Source: Loxodes magnus (Eukaryota > Ciliophora > Karyorelictea > Loxodida > Loxodidae). Taken from it: DNA of 64,000 nt. The stretch lies in the NCBI GenBank assembly GCA_946699065.1, contig CAMPDV010000365.1:1-64000 (forward strand), in the 5' to 3' direction. Positions 25,197 to 38,045 of the stretch are shown here, piece by piece; within the stretch, counting starts at the first letter, position 1, and each line of letters begins with the position of its first letter. The notes beneath the pieces were generated by a model. The model was given only the letters and a program-made list of their open reading frames with translations. It searched no databases and had not been told where the DNA came from. The position numbers and the translations under genes were made by a program.

Positions 25197-25268
25197 TGCC
25201 TCATGGTGTAACGGTTAGCACTTTGGACTTTAAATCCAGCAATCCGAGTTCGATTCTCGGTGAGGCAA
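25197..25268 (+). tRNA. tRNA-Gln (anticodon UUA)
   Basis: The 72-base cloverleaf has a 7-bp acceptor stem (TGCCTCA / TGAGGCA), an A-box region TGGTGTAACGGTTAGCA, a 5-bp anticodon stem TTGGA / TCCAG, a 7-base loop CTTTAAA with anticodon TTA at 25230-25232, and a B box AGTTCGATTCT. It is followed by a T6 run (25269-25274), a pol III terminator. The body closely resembles eukaryotic tRNA-Gln (CUG/UUG), so this is a glutamine tRNA that reads UAA. It is the kind of suppressor-like isoacceptor known from ciliates that translate UAA/UAG as Gln. No intron is seen. Confidence 0.95.
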
Positions 25269-25274
25269 TTTTTT

Positions 25275-26119
25275 AGCTTTTACATAAATTTTTTTAAATG
25301 AAAATTACAAAAAAGAATAGTAAGAGAATCTTTAGCCTTGATTTAATAGCTAGTTTTTACATAAACATTTAGAGGAATATTAATTAAGAAAAGTAGATTA
25401 GGAATGCTAAATAAAAATATACCACCACAGTAAAAATTATAAGCTTCAATTCCTTTCTAAGATATTTGCTCTTAGTAATAGATCAAATTATTTCACTCTT
25501 TAGAATATCTCCATAAAATGTTGATAGATTAAGATAAAAATGAGAAGGTAGTTTAAATAAAAGAATTTAGCCAACTATCCAAATTTAAAATAAACTAACT
25601 GTTGTAAAATACAATTTTTGATATTAAATGTGAAGCTCTAGATAGTAATAAACTTAGCTGATTCACATAAAGATAGGATTAAATTTCTTAATTTAAATTG
25701 CTTACAGCTTTATATTAGAAAAATTACACATCAAATGTAATAAACAACAATAGCAAGCTAATGATAGCTTCACAGCAAGAAAGTGTAATAATTTAATCTT
25801 AATCTATCTAAACTAAAATATACAGTTTTGAGTTAGTTTATCTTTATTATAAGAGCTAGCATTAATAATTATTATGAGGCCTGCACATCTTAAAATAAGT
25901 GTCTTTATTGTTTTACTCTATACATTAGGACATCACTCCTCAACTTAAGATAAAGAATTGTCTTAGATTATTGCTTTATATCTTAACTTTGATTTTAGAA
26001 TAAAACTATTTTATAAAGTAAATGATAATTTCATATATAGGATATTCTTAGTTATCATAACTTAGAATCATTAAAAAGAATAGCAAGTAAAAATAAAAAA
26101 ACAGCCAATATAAATCAAT
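25275..26119. other. AT-rich spacer after tRNA
   Basis: No conserved frame, RNA gene or repeat was seen here. Confidence 0.4.
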
Positions 26120-26860
26120 TAAGCTTCTTTATTAATCATAATGAAGAACTTAGCAATTCTTATTTCATATAGTACTGAAAAAAATCTGTTATGGCTGCAT
26201 AAATTTTCATTTAAGTTAATCAATCTAAAATTTGATAATATCCAGAATTAAATGAGAAGTAAGAATCCTGAAGATTATTAAAGTTTAATCTTTTAAGAGT
26301 ATTAGATTAAAATTCAAAAGCCAAAGGTTGAAAGAGAAGAAGTTAAATTGTTTGGCTGAATTATGGAAGTATCCAAAATAAAAAATTAGTAGTTTTGGTT
26401 TAAAAAACTTTAAGAAGACTGAAATCTAAATAAACAAAATAAGTAGATGATTAGAAACTTAAATTGAAACAGCATCAAAAAGGCTAAAAAGAGTCAAAAA
26501 CCATCATACTTAGAAAATAGCAAGAATTTTCTTCATAAAGACGGTTTAAAAATCAAAAAAGCTGCTCAATAAAAACTTAAAATATTCTTCATCTCAATTT
26601 TATAAAAATTATATACAAAATTCAGTTATTAGTAAAGATAAGCCTTTTATGAAAAACTTGCTAAATAAAAACAAAAAATATTATCATCGATAAAAAAACC
26701 AAATTCTGAAAAAAATCTTATGAGCTAATATGATTTTCTCTTGAAAAATATTAGTTAAAAAATACTTAAAACTAACAAATAATTATGATATAAAGTCTAA
26801 TTTCAGAAAGCATAATACATAAAATAAAATTTAAGAAAATAAAATAATAACTACAAAACT
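26120..26860 (+). CDS. Coding-like stretch, unassigned
   Basis: The plus strand is purine-rich and reads as a basic Lys/Gln/Asn-rich protein, for example SSFGLKNFKKTEIQINKI and SKDKPFMKNLLNKNKKYYH. Another frame from the ATG near 26193 is also plausible. There is no paralogue in the window and no recognised domain, so start, end and frame are uncertain. Confidence 0.25.
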
Positions 26861-27048
26861 AACTTATAATTATATGCATAAATAATTTATATTATAATGA
26901 AAACTTTATTTTATCTTTTTGATATTTCTGAATTTAATTACAATATAAAAGTTTTTATTTTATAATATCGTTATAAAACTAATATAATTTATGATTTCTA
27001 CTTACTTTTTCGACTATTTATTCTCGTCATCTAAATTTCATAATAAAA

Positions 27049-27435
27049 ATGGTAGAAACAAACGCAAGATTGGAATTGAACAAGATGATGTAAACATGTG
27101 GAACTAAGTAAATAGGAAATGTACAAAACGTTCCATAATGAAGATTATGCCCTAAGTGCTAAACACTTATTTTACATGAAAAAAACTGTAAGCACATTAC
27201 CTGTTTGAATTGCAAAATAGCCTTTTGCTTTGTGTGCTTAAGCATAAAATAAGAAGAAAAATGGAAATGTGGAAATCCAAGTGATGTATGTGTAAATAGC
27301 TGCAAGACAACAAATATGAATTTAAAAATATATTTAAATAAATTAATTTTATAATAAGTTTATTAATCTAATTATGTTTAATTAAATTTTACTATTAATA
27401 CTCTTATTTACTCTAAAAGAGATCCTTCTTTATGA
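27049..27435 (+). CDS. RBR-type (IBR/RING2-like) zinc-finger protein
   Basis: The product probably carries a RING-between-RING family zinc-binding module, as in RBR E3 ubiquitin ligases. From ATG 27049 the frame reads an N-terminal 40 residues, then LCPKC, a CKHITCLNC block, FCFVCL, WKCG and a final Cys-rich tail. That is the Cys/His spacing of an IBR/RING2 half. A TGA just before LCPKC would be Trp, a common residue there. The RBR families usually have RING1, IBR and RING2 over 200 or more residues, so this is a single-module protein or a fragment. The frame is open to TGA at 27433, but conserved-looking sequence ends near 27322 and TAA codons follow, so the true end may be earlier. Confidence 0.6.
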
Positions 27436-29279
27436 ATAAATGCTCCTACATTTCTTTTTCGTCTCGCTAATTATAATGTAAGCATAGTGTCTGCAAGGAG
27501 AAATTAGAATAATTTATTTATTTCTAAAGTATTTAAAGTTTTTTATTCTTAAAGAAGCAGTTCTGCCAATTAGATATGCCAACAAATATTTGAGACTTAT
27601 GCTTAAATTAAAGTATTATTACAAAATATAGCCCTAAGAACTGCAAGAGCACGATTTTTAAGATGACTGAGATTACCTCAAAACATTTTAGATGCTTCTT
27701 ATTATTCTCAAGATATAGAAGATAACCTGGACTATTGCTGACCTTGAAGCAGGCATAAAATGTATGATTATGTAGTTTAATTTTCATGCATGATAATACC
27801 AATTTGCAGAAACTTCCCCAGAATATCGCTTCTTTATCCATAGAGTCTGTTCATAGTAAGCTGCAGATCAAAACTATATATCCCATATCATTAAAGTTAA
27901 AAATTAATAATTAAAGCATATGATTAGTTGCAAATATAAGATAGTTAACTATTAAAAAATTACTTTTAGAAGTAATCAACTTTATATAGTTCTTATAACT
28001 AAAAATTAATAGAAAATTAAATTAAATTTACTTAGATAATTATTATTATTTAAAGAGAGAAAGCTTTTCCTCTTTTATTTCATTTTTTGACATTAAGGAA
28101 ATTTTTCAAAATATTTTTAGCTGTTTTTAATTTTTGGTAATTGAGCTGCCAGAAATACTTATACATAAATAAAATGTTCTAGTCCCCTACTAGGTTGGAT
28201 AATGGCAGGATAAGTACATAAGGTATTATGTTTTCCATAATGTTTCTATAAATTTTTTATATTTCTAAAATTGAAAAAATTGATTACAAATATCAACGTT
28301 TAAATATCAGCAACAATGAATAAATTTACAATTAAAATATAATATTTTATAAATATTCGATATATAAAAATTATAAAAAGAAACATTTTGATAGAATATT
28401 TTTACATTGAAAATTATGAGACTTTTTAATCAAATTTCAATAAAAAATTGATTACACTATAAAATTTTAATATTTTGGTAAGAATTTTCAAAATAAAAAA
28501 ATAGAAAATATAGAGATTAAAATTATTTTTCTAATTTATAGATGAAATAATTTAGATGCTTAAGAGTATACATTTTTAATTATTTTTCTTTATTTTTTAT
28601 TAAGATTTATTTCATAGAAAAGTTAACAAAGATAGGTTATGAAATCAGTAAAAAAATAATTGGAACTTTGTCATCAATCAAACAGTTGCAAGGAACTTTT
28701 CTTATTTTCAATGAATGAAATGAAAAAAATCCTAATATGTTTTTTGAATAAATGTACTACAAAATAAATAATAACATTTTGGCATCTTTTAAAGATAAAC
28801 AATAATAAATAATTTCTTTAAGGTAAAAATAATTAATGTCGATATTATTAATGGAATTATTCTAGCCATTAAAATATATAATATCTTTTATAATATTTAA
28901 TTTACTTCCATATTTCATTTTTATTTTAAGAGAATTAAATTAATTATGTTCAAATTTTTGGAAATGGATATAGAACTAAATTAGTTTAAAAATATAAAAA
29001 ATGTATATTAATATTAGAAATTTTGTTTAGTCTTATTTTAAAAATTTTTGGCAAAATAACATTTTTTAATTAGAATTGGAGTATTTTTCCTATATTAGTT
29101 GCTTCGATGTATCTTATAATATTTTTTCAGTCTATAGCTAGTAAATCTCAATCAATCTATCATATGTTAGTTAGTTAACTTAAGGTGAGCTGCTTTTTAT
29201 GTGCCCTTTTTAATAACTTATTATAATTTAAGATAAGATTAGATAAAAATTAAGTGATATCATCATTATTAGGTCTATT
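27436..29279. other. Mostly AT-rich, ambiguous frames near 27.6-27.9 kb
   Basis: Between about 27600 and 27890 both strands can be read as protein-like sequence (for example a minus-strand frame from ATG 27841), and nothing in the window settles which. The rest, to 29279, is AT-rich with no supported feature. Confidence 0.3.
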
Positions 29280-30060
29280 ACTGAAAGATTTATAAGTTGT
29301 TTTATGAGATGAAGATTGCTTCATACGATTTAGGATTATTCCAATCTTCTTCAGAACTCGCTTCTTCTATTATGTAAAGGCTTGCGCAAATTTAATCTTT
29401 CTTGACCACAGAAATCTTGCTCCGTTCTAACTTTGTCCATACATTTTATTTTCTTCTTTATTGAGCATTTACTATATCTAAAGTAATCAATCTTCACTGT
29501 ATAGCTTTTTCTTGTAGATATTTCCTTCTGGAGATCAATATAATTAATTCATGCTATTTCATATCTTTTAGGTATTTAGTTCTTGTTTCTTCTTAAAATA
29601 CCAGCCTCTTCAAAAATATGTCCAATATTCTAACAATAGAAGCATCTTTTTTACTATTCTTTGAGACATTACCTATTTTTAGAAATTTTCTGATTCGAAA
29701 GAGTTTTTTAATTCTGTTTTTAAATTATCATAGAATCATTATTAGGATTGTGATGGAAAAGGAGTTATACAGAATTGTTCGGCTTAATAATTTCTTCTAG
29801 TTTTTAGTCCATTTTTCAAGTTCTTATTTAACTTGCGTCATTGAACCTTAATATTAATTTAAGTTTTAAATAATTGGTTTTTATTTTATAGCTTGCTGTA
29901 TAGTACAGGTTAGAAAATTGATTAGATAATTTAAGTTTTAGAATTATTGCTAAAGTTTTTATTTTGTTGCTTCAAGGAAGTAAATTTCAATGCGCGTTTT
30001 TATTTTTCGATATCCTGTTAGTTCTTCTTAGGAGCCATTTGATTATATTTTTGAATAACA
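29280..30060 (-). CDS. Coding-like stretch, unassigned
   Basis: The minus strand is purine-rich and reads, in the reassigned code, as a basic protein segment (for example EISTRKSYTVKIDYFRYSK and CGQERLNLRKPLHNRRSEF). No start, stop or domain can be fixed and no paralogue is present. Plus-strand frames here are hydrophobic and look like antisense readings. Confidence 0.3.
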
Positions 30061-30280
30061 TATTATAATAAAGAAGCACGTATAAGTTTCTAGAATTTCC
30101 TAGCTAAATAATTTATAAAACAAAGTTAATAGAAAGTAAAATAATAATTTATTACAGTAACAATAATAGTGTAAATTATTTTCGTGAATGTAAAATTAAA
30201 AATTATTATATCATTTTATCTTTCCTTCAATTTATAACCAAATTAGGTATAATAATCTAACAAGCTAAAAATTATTAAAT

Positions 30281-31350
30281 ATGGGATCATCTTTAAACTT
30301 ATGAAAATATTATTAGAATGAAAATTATTCTAAACATCAAATAAAATTAAAAAACCTAGGAAATACTTGTTGGATGAACGCTGGATTACAATGTCTCTTA
30401 CATACTACTCCTCTTGTAGAATACTTTAAGAGCTATTCATGGAAAAATAATCTTAATACAACCAACAAATTTGGAACTGGAGGAGCAATAACTTAAGAAT
30501 TCGTAAATGTTTTATAAGAAACATCAAATAAGAATAATGGAGCTTATAGCCCTAGTAGCTTTAGATAAAAATTAATATAATGTGCTCCTCAGTTTACTTT
30601 AGGAAATCAACATGACTCTCAACAGTTTATCAACTTCTTACTCGATGCTCTACACGAAGATCTAAATTAAATAAAAGAAAATCCTTATATTTAAGGAATA
30701 CCTAGCAGTGATAGACCAGATGAAATAGTTTCTTAAGAATGTTGGAATAAACATTTAAGAAGAAATAAATCTTTCATAGTAGATTTAATGCATGGATAAT
30801 TAAAATAAACTTTAAAATGTGAGGAATGAAAGTAAACATAAGTAACTTTCGATCCTTTCTAAATGTTCTGTGCAGAAATTCCCAAATAACAAGAAAGAAA
30901 AAATACTTCACAACAAGTAAATCTTGAAGATTGTTTCAAATTTTTATAGGAAGAAGAACATTTAGAAGGATAAAACCAATTTTTTGTGAAGCATGCAAAA
31001 AACATGTAAATGGAACGAAAAGTATTAGTCTGAATAAGGTTCCTGAAATATTCATTGTTTATATAAAGAGATTCATTTAAAATGGTGAAAATATAGAAAA
31101 AAATTATGTGAATGCTAATTATCCATTAGAATTGAACATGTAAGAATTTTTACAAGCAAACTAGAAATAAATTACAAAGTATGATCTATATGCAGTGAAT
31201 ATTCAAGCTGAAACAGTAGAAGACGGTCATTTTTACGCTTATGCGAAGGTAGACGAAGAATTGTATAAATTCAATGATTCCCACGTAGGAAAATGTAAAA
31301 ATGTTAAAAGTCCAAATGGTTATGTGCTTTTTTATCAAAAACATAGTTGA
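30281..31350 (+). pseudogene. Ubiquitin-specific protease with short Met-Gly N-terminus
   Basis: ATG 30281 opens MGSSLNLW, a possible N-myristoylation start with Trp encoded by TGA (30302). Only about 26 residues precede the GNTCWMNAG box (Cys30), the shortest N-terminus in the family. The USP blocks run to DGHFYAYAKVDEE and a TGA at 31348. Two flaws are seen. The second Cys of the first CxxC pair is TGA (KCEE-TGA), and one base is missing near 30985 (caattttttgtg against the family cagttttattgtg), which shifts the frame. The WYEF Trp is Leu here. It is probably a recent pseudogene, possibly an assembly slip in a T run. Confidence 0.75.
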
Positions 31351-32155
31351 TACTTTTATCAAATTTACTTATTTCATTAAATTATTAAATAAATAATAAA
31401 TTTAATCATTTCAAAATAGTGTGACTTTATACAATAAAATTTTAGCATTTCTCTATATTATCAAAAATATTGTAAGGATTTAATTTAATTATATAGCAGC
31501 ATGTAAAATTTTTAAGATTAAGATAAAAATTTGATTTGCTAAAAGAGCTCTGAATTTTGTACTTCCATAACTCATCACCGAACCAAATTTATACCAACCC
31601 GAGTGGAGAGATATTCAAAATCAAGAAAAAAACGATAAAAACAACTTATATTAAATTGGTTTTTCATTAAATTTAAAAAAAAGAACAGGGAGCATGAATT
31701 ACTGTGCTCTGGAAGGGTTGAAGATTCTCATATGGAAAACTTTAATTAATAGTATAAAGTTTATATATACATTTCATTATCTTATCTGGATAAGCTTTTA
31801 AGAAGTTTGTGTTATTTAACCAGTTTCAAATTATGGATATTTTCTTTGTTATTTAGTAATTTAGTTTTTTCAAAGCACATAAAACTCTAATTTTGTCTTT
31901 CATTTTCTATTAATTATTATGGAAACTTTATTTAATTTCTATTACCTTTTTTTGCCTTATCTCACCTTAATCAAGATGAAAAAATTGTCTTTTTATTTCG
32001 TTTTTAATACAAATTTTTGTAAAGATATTGAATCATTATCTAAGGAACTATCGCTTTTATAAATAGTTATTTGTTTCTCGCAAGCTTAATAAGAGCCTAA
32101 TTATTTTGAAAAAATAATTAAATCCCTTCTAAAGAAAAAACTAAACAATCTTAAC
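31351..32155. other. Spacer containing left edge of the duplication
   Basis: The first 450 bases are unique, and the duplicated block begins at 31809. A frame upstream of gene L stays open here through hydrophobic codons, with two TGA, but is not in phase with copy 1 because of a 1-base indel. No gene is claimed. Confidence 0.35.
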
Positions 32156-32546
32156 ATGAATTAAGAAAGACAGATATAGTAATTTTTCTCGGGGAATCAA
32201 ACCCATAAATCTTAAGTTTTTCGATTAGAACGAAAAAATTAGAACTTTGCTATAAACCTCAGTGAAATTCAACAAGAGAGCAAATAAGTGAAATAAAAAA
32301 TAACTCAAGAAAACTCCAAACGAGTAAATGAAAAAAGAGTAGGAAAAAAGGGATAAAAATCTCAAAAATTTTAATTAAGAAAGAAGGAGGAAAATACTAT
32401 GATAGAGTAGAAGAAAAAGAACTTTTGAGATAATGAAAATGAAAAGCTCAAATCTAACGAAGAGAACAGCTAGGATAATAAGAAAATCTAAGTTAATTGA
32501 AGGAAAAGATGTTTCAATATGAGAGAAAAATCCTTTTTAATTTAAA
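32156..32546 (+). CDS. Lys/Gln-rich hypothetical protein (L, copy 2)
   Basis: This is the copy of the frame at 349-738, with ATG at 32156, essentially identical in sequence. The same caveats hold: no recognised domain and no clear TGA stop. Confidence 0.35.
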
Positions 32547-32913
32547 TATTAAACATATAAAATGTTTAGTTTAATTTTTTATTATTTTAGTAAATCAATA
32601 AGCAATTAAAAACAATAAATAAAATTTACATTTTTAAATAAATGAATTAAAAATAAGTATTTAAAAAAATATTTAAGTCTAACTAATTAAATTAAAAGAA
32701 ATTATTATATTTTAATTTATTTTTTAAGAATTGTATTTTTTAAGATTATTGCTCAATTAACTTTTAGTAAACGTTTTAAAAATGTAAAAATTTTTAAATT
32801 TTAAGCTATATCTTTTTAATCTTTAAATATATTCGATTTTTAATAAAAATTTGAGTTTTATAGTTAATTTATTTGGTAACTCTTGGAATTTTCTCTTCTT
32901 TGAAAAAAACTAA

Positions 32914-34504
32914 ATAGGAATCTTAACCCTTAATTCTTGTATTTTTTACTTCTCTAGAATCATCAAATTCATATCACTCTTCTCTGACTTTTGCCTTAGT
33001 ATAGAAATGTGTTCCTCTTGTACTGTCAAGGTGGTAATTTACTGCATATAAATCATAAACTGTTTATTCTTTGGACAATTTTGGCAAAAATCCCCTAAGA
33101 TCCATATTTAAAGGATAATCTACAGTAGTATTATCTTTTGGATCGATTAAGTATTTTGTTTGAATATTTTCAAATTAATTATAAAAATTTATAGAAATTT
33201 ATACAGATTTAATTTCTTTTTTCCATTCACTTAAATTTTACATCTTTCGCAATAAAGCTTCCTTTTAATTATTCGCCTTTTTATATATAATTAAAACTAT
33301 CTTAGATGGTTGTTTATTATAATATATAAAATAGATATCGGCTGCGGTCAGGAGAACTAGTAGGTAATCTAGCGCAGTATATACTACATTTCGAGTAATC
33401 TGTCACTAGATACCACCACCGAAAAGAATGGACAAACTCACAAGAGGTAAACTTAATTCTACAATAATTCTCGCTAGCAGAAAGAACATTTGATTAACGG
33501 GATGCTAATGACTTAATTATTAATTCTTATTTGGATCTTATTCAAGAAGATAAGAGCATTTGGTTAAAGATAATAATCTTTAATAAGCAGATTCATCATT
33601 TGGAGAAATATGTAACTCATTGGACAGCTAGAATGACAACAAGAACAATGAGATATTTTTTTAATATAAATATTGAAAGAACTTCGCGTCAACGAAATAC
33701 TTCGCATTTTTATAATAATCTTTATTTATTAATTTTTAATTTATTTATTTTCAATAATGATGATATGCTTCATAACTACTATTTTTAGGAATTTTTACAC
33801 AGAGCATTTAAAAAGGATCGAAAGTTACTTATGTTTACTAACATTCATCACAATTTAAAGTTTATTTTAATTATCCATGCATTAAGTCTACTTTGAAAGA
33901 TTTATTTCTTCTTAAATGTTTATCCAACATTCTTATGAAACATCTTCGTCTTTTCTATCTCCGCTTGGATTTCCTTCTATATAAGGTTTATCTATTATTT
34001 CATTCAAATCTTTGTGTATAGCATCAAATAAGAAGTTGATAAATTACTATGAATCATGCTGATTTCTAAAGTAAACTGAGGCAAATTATATTAATTTTTA
34101 TCTAAATTTCTTAGGATTGAAAATCTATTGAGGATTAGTTGAAGTTTATCTAGCAATTTAAGCGAATTCTTTAGTAATAACACTCCAGTTCCAAATTTAA
34201 GATTTTATTTTCAATCATCAGAAAGAAAATATTTAGTCTGAGGTATTGTGCACTAAACATTATAAATTGGAGTTCATTCAACAAGTATTTCCTATATTAT
34301 TAACCTTATAAAATACTAGAGATTTTCATCTTTCTCAAGTTCTTTTTGGAAAATTTAATTTTCTTTATTATTTTAATTTTCTTCTTGCTCATTTGTTTGC
34401 TAATTTTTTCTATTTTCTTGATTTTATCTTTATGGTTTTTATACTTATTATTAGATAATTTCAAATTAGTCAATATCTCCTTTAAAGCAAACAATAAATC
34501 CCAT
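32914..34504 (-). pseudogene. USP pseudogene, duplicate of 1105-2694
   Basis: This is the duplicated copy of the insertion-disrupted USP. It starts with ATG at 34504 and retains the same 1-base deletion before the GNTC box and the same retroelement insertion. Both lesions therefore predate the 8-kb duplication. Confidence 0.85.
33301..33785 (+). mobile_element. Retroelement 3' fragment inside USP pseudogene (copy 2)
   Basis: This is identical in position and nearly in sequence to the insert at 1492-1976, so it is a passenger of the duplication and not an independent insertion. Confidence 0.6.
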
Positions 34505-35899
34505 ATATTAAACTTAAACATAGATAGATCTTAAAGTTATTTTTTGCTGAAATAAACTAAAAATAAATTATAAAGTAACTTTTTGATTATAATTGTGAAC
34601 ATAATTTATGAAAAGTTTATTAGGGCAATTTAATTTTTATTTTACTTTATTCTTAGTTTTTTATCAATTAATTATCTTTCAAGTTTAAAGATGGATGAAC
34701 TTGTAGTTTAAAAAGCTAATTTTATTTTCTCTTCATTTTTTCTAAACTTTAATGAAAATTTAAGCTTAAAAATCGCAAAAAATTCTGTTTAATTAACCCA
34801 GTTTTAAGTTTTAAACTATGATTTTATATCTGAAAGGTAAAATTAATAACTGAAGTGATAAGGTAATTCTTTTTTGTTGTTTGAACAGTTAAGTAAATCT
34901 TTTTCAATTATTTTAAATATTATTTCATAAATTGATAAAACAAAACATATTTAGTTCATTTTTATGCCTCAACATTTTAAGTTCTTATTATTATACAACT
35001 TGCATTAACAGTATTTTTCAATTATACAGAATCAAGAAATCACTATTTTATAAGAATTTTCAGAAGAACAGAGAGATATATAATTATAATTTTGATTTCT
35101 TAGTACACTTAGAAACATGTTATCAGATAATCTGAAACTTCTTTTTTTTCTTTTTCAATTACCAATAAAAAAATGTAAATATATATTCTATTTATCTAAT
35201 ATAAACTGAAAATGTCTCTTTACAATTTAGTTAAATATATCTAATTCTAGCTATAGTTTTTAATATATTATTTTATTATTTTTCTAGTATAACAATTATC
35301 AATATCTTTTACTATTTTTCTATGTTAGATCACCTTTTATATTAATTATATTTCTTTTATATCTTTTACAGAAAATTAAAATATTTAGATTTTCTAAAAA
35401 TAACTAAAAATAAGTTAATCAATTTAATCAAATTTTGATTATCATTAATATAAATCTATTTTTATTTTTTTGATTCTCATAAATTAGAAAAAAGATCATT
35501 AGATTCTTATAATGAACAAATCTTCAGTTATAAATAAAAATTATTTAGATAATCTATCATTAATTTTAGCGTTTAAGAAATGCTATATAACAAATCTAAT
35601 TTAAGATTAATATGACAAAATGTTTTCAATTATTTTCTTATTTTTACTGAAAGATATTTTAGTAAATTTTTGATTTTAATTAAATAAAATTTAAAATTAT
35701 TACTTTTATAAAATTATTCTTTGTAAATAAAACTGGAAAAAATTAAATTAAGTTAATATTATTTTTAGTTTGCTTATTTTAAATAAATTATAATTTTTCT
35801 ATCAGAAATTAAAACTATAAACAATTAGAAGAATTATATAATTCAAATTATTTTAAAATCAGAAGATAGAAAGCAGCTAGATTTTTAATTGTCTGATTA
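34505..35899. other. Divergent intergenic region, copy 2
   Basis: Duplicate of 2695-4085. Small indels between the copies (near 35145 and 35280) argue against a coding role for the frame near 34.9-35.1 kb. Confidence 0.5.
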
Positions 35900-36180
35900 A
35901 AGCTCTAAATTAGAGAGCTATCTGGTTAGATTCAAGATCTTGAAGGGAAAATGTCTGAAAGATTATCCAGCTTTGGCGAAAACTTAAAGTCTAAGATTAT
36001 GGAGCATGGGTTCATTACTCAAGATTGTCTCTGTTTAAAGAAAAAGATAAATAAATTATCTCTTTTGTCCATAAAGAAGTTGATTAGAGAAAGCAGCAAT
36101 GCGAGACTTAATTGTCCTCAAGCATTCAAAGCAAATCGAAATAATTTAGATATTTTTAAAGAATTTATTTCTTAAATTTT
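35900..36180 (+). CDS. Hypothetical protein M, intact copy
   Basis: The frame is continuous across the conserved blocks SGQIQDLEGK, SFGENLKSKIMEHG and FITQDCLCLKKKI and on through SNARLNCPQAFKANRNN, without the extra base seen in copy 1. An ATG at 35951 lies inside the conserved part, so the real start is probably upstream. The TAA at 36173 would be Gln in this code; no TGA is close, so the end is uncertain. It is divergent from the USP pseudogene. Function unknown. Confidence 0.5.
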
Positions 36181-36369
36181 TCTGACTATTTTTTTAAAAT
36201 CTCCTGACTTTAATTAAAAATAGGATTAAAATAAAATTAAAAAAATTGAATTTATAGCTAAAAGAAATGACTAATCATACTAATTTTTTATAAAAAAATC
36301 ATGAAAAAAATGCCAGGATTAAGACATCATACTCACGAAGAAATAGAAAAAAATTAATAAAAATTAAAA

Positions 36370-38045
36370 GATGAGACCTCCTAGTGTAAATCAGTCTTCG
36401 TCTGTTTTCTAGGCTTCTCCTCCGACATTGGAGTAAGCATATGAGTGCTTTTCTGAGTCTGTTTCTTTTTTTCATAGTTCTATTATATTCCAGGTTTCTA
36501 AGATTATTAAGAAAAGGTTTAAGGTTAAGTGTAAGAAGACTGTCCGAGATTTGCTTCTAGTTTCCTCTTCTTCTTCGAGGAGGTGGTATAGAAACCCTTT
36601 TTTGAAGACTTCCATTTTTTTTGTGTCTTGTGCTAATACATACGCAGAATTTCTTTTTGAAAGTCTTTAATCTGATTTGCACTTTTTTAAATTCCATCTA
36701 AATTGATTTGCCAAATTATTAGGATTTTTGTTAAATCAGTTGCGGTAAAGCTGATTCTATTTTCTTCACTCTTGCTTTTTGATTTATTTTTTATTGTTTT
36801 ATTAAATATTTTCTCTTTGCTAATATATTACTCATAAATCTTGATCTAGTTCTTTCATCTTAGTTTCATATTCTAATTGGAATTAAAAGGAATATGTATA
36901 TTTACATCCTTAGTGTGAAAGCTAATGTTATTTTGAAGTTATTCTAAATTATTTTTCAAATCCAAGACTGCTCTAATTCATCAAAACATTATTTTGAAAT
37001 TCTGCTTCTACTAATAATAATAAACTAAATTAAGTGTTTGCGATTTTGAGGAATCTCAACCTCATTTTCACTGCCAGCCAATGATCGCTCCTTGAGGCTT
37101 AAAATAAAAGTTTGGGTCACCTGTTTTTTTGGAGTTCTGGAACGCGATTGGAAAATTCTCTTTCTGTAAATTCTTCCATCCATCGTCACAAAAATTCTTG
37201 TTAATTCTCTTCATACCCTTCGCTGTTTCTCTTCATCTATTCCTTTGTATATCTTGCATCTCTTGTAATTATGGAAACTTGATTAGCACAGATAATATCT
37301 CTTGATAATCCTTCTAATATTAGTTGCTTCTATTTGCCTATCGTCTTCTACTTCCATTTTTATTTCTTAGATTAAAGATTCTGGTCTTTTTTGTCCAAGT
37401 TGCTTTACTTTGATTTCTTATTTGACTAATTTTTCTTCAGTTTTTATCTTTTTTTCAAATAATTTTTTGTTTTCTTACCTTAATATTTTGACTTCTTCTT
37501 ACAGAATTCGAAAAAATTTCAAAAGAGTTTCAATTAGTATTTATTCTTCATTTTTCTGTTTTAGCATTATCGGATTTCATATAGTTACTTAATCTTGGTT
37601 TAGGAAGAAAGTCATTTTATTATTCGTTTTGTTCTGTTTCTGTTTATTTAAGTTCTTATTTTATTTAAGATTGTCTTTAGTTTTCTACTGTTGGAGGTTA
37701 TTAAGATTAAGAAAATCATTATTTTACTAAAGAGATGTGGTGGATGAAGAATTAGAAGTTCCTGGTTTTTGCTCCTTTATCTATGGAGCCTACTAAAATC
37801 CCTTCTTGAGACCTTCTGCAATTTTTTATCCTGCTTCAACTAAAATTCAAGAATTTATTCTTTGATAAGACCACTTCAATCTCTGCTTTAATTAAAATTT
37901 TTTATATTGATCTTTTCCTCCGAATTTTTTTGCTTTTTGGGAGGAATTCAATTTAAGTTATAGAAATTTTTATTTTTGGCTGACTTTCTGAGAGGAGAAG
38001 ATGGAAGAGTTGGCTGGTTAATGTCCTGTCTTTTCTTTTACTTCA
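36370..38045 (-). pseudogene. Gene-O family member R, copy 2
   Basis: Duplicate of 4562-6240. It shares the 1-base deletion before the YETKMK block, has a 6-base shorter TAA microsatellite near 37018 and an extra T near 37388. The shared deletion shows it was already damaged before duplication. Confidence 0.5.
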
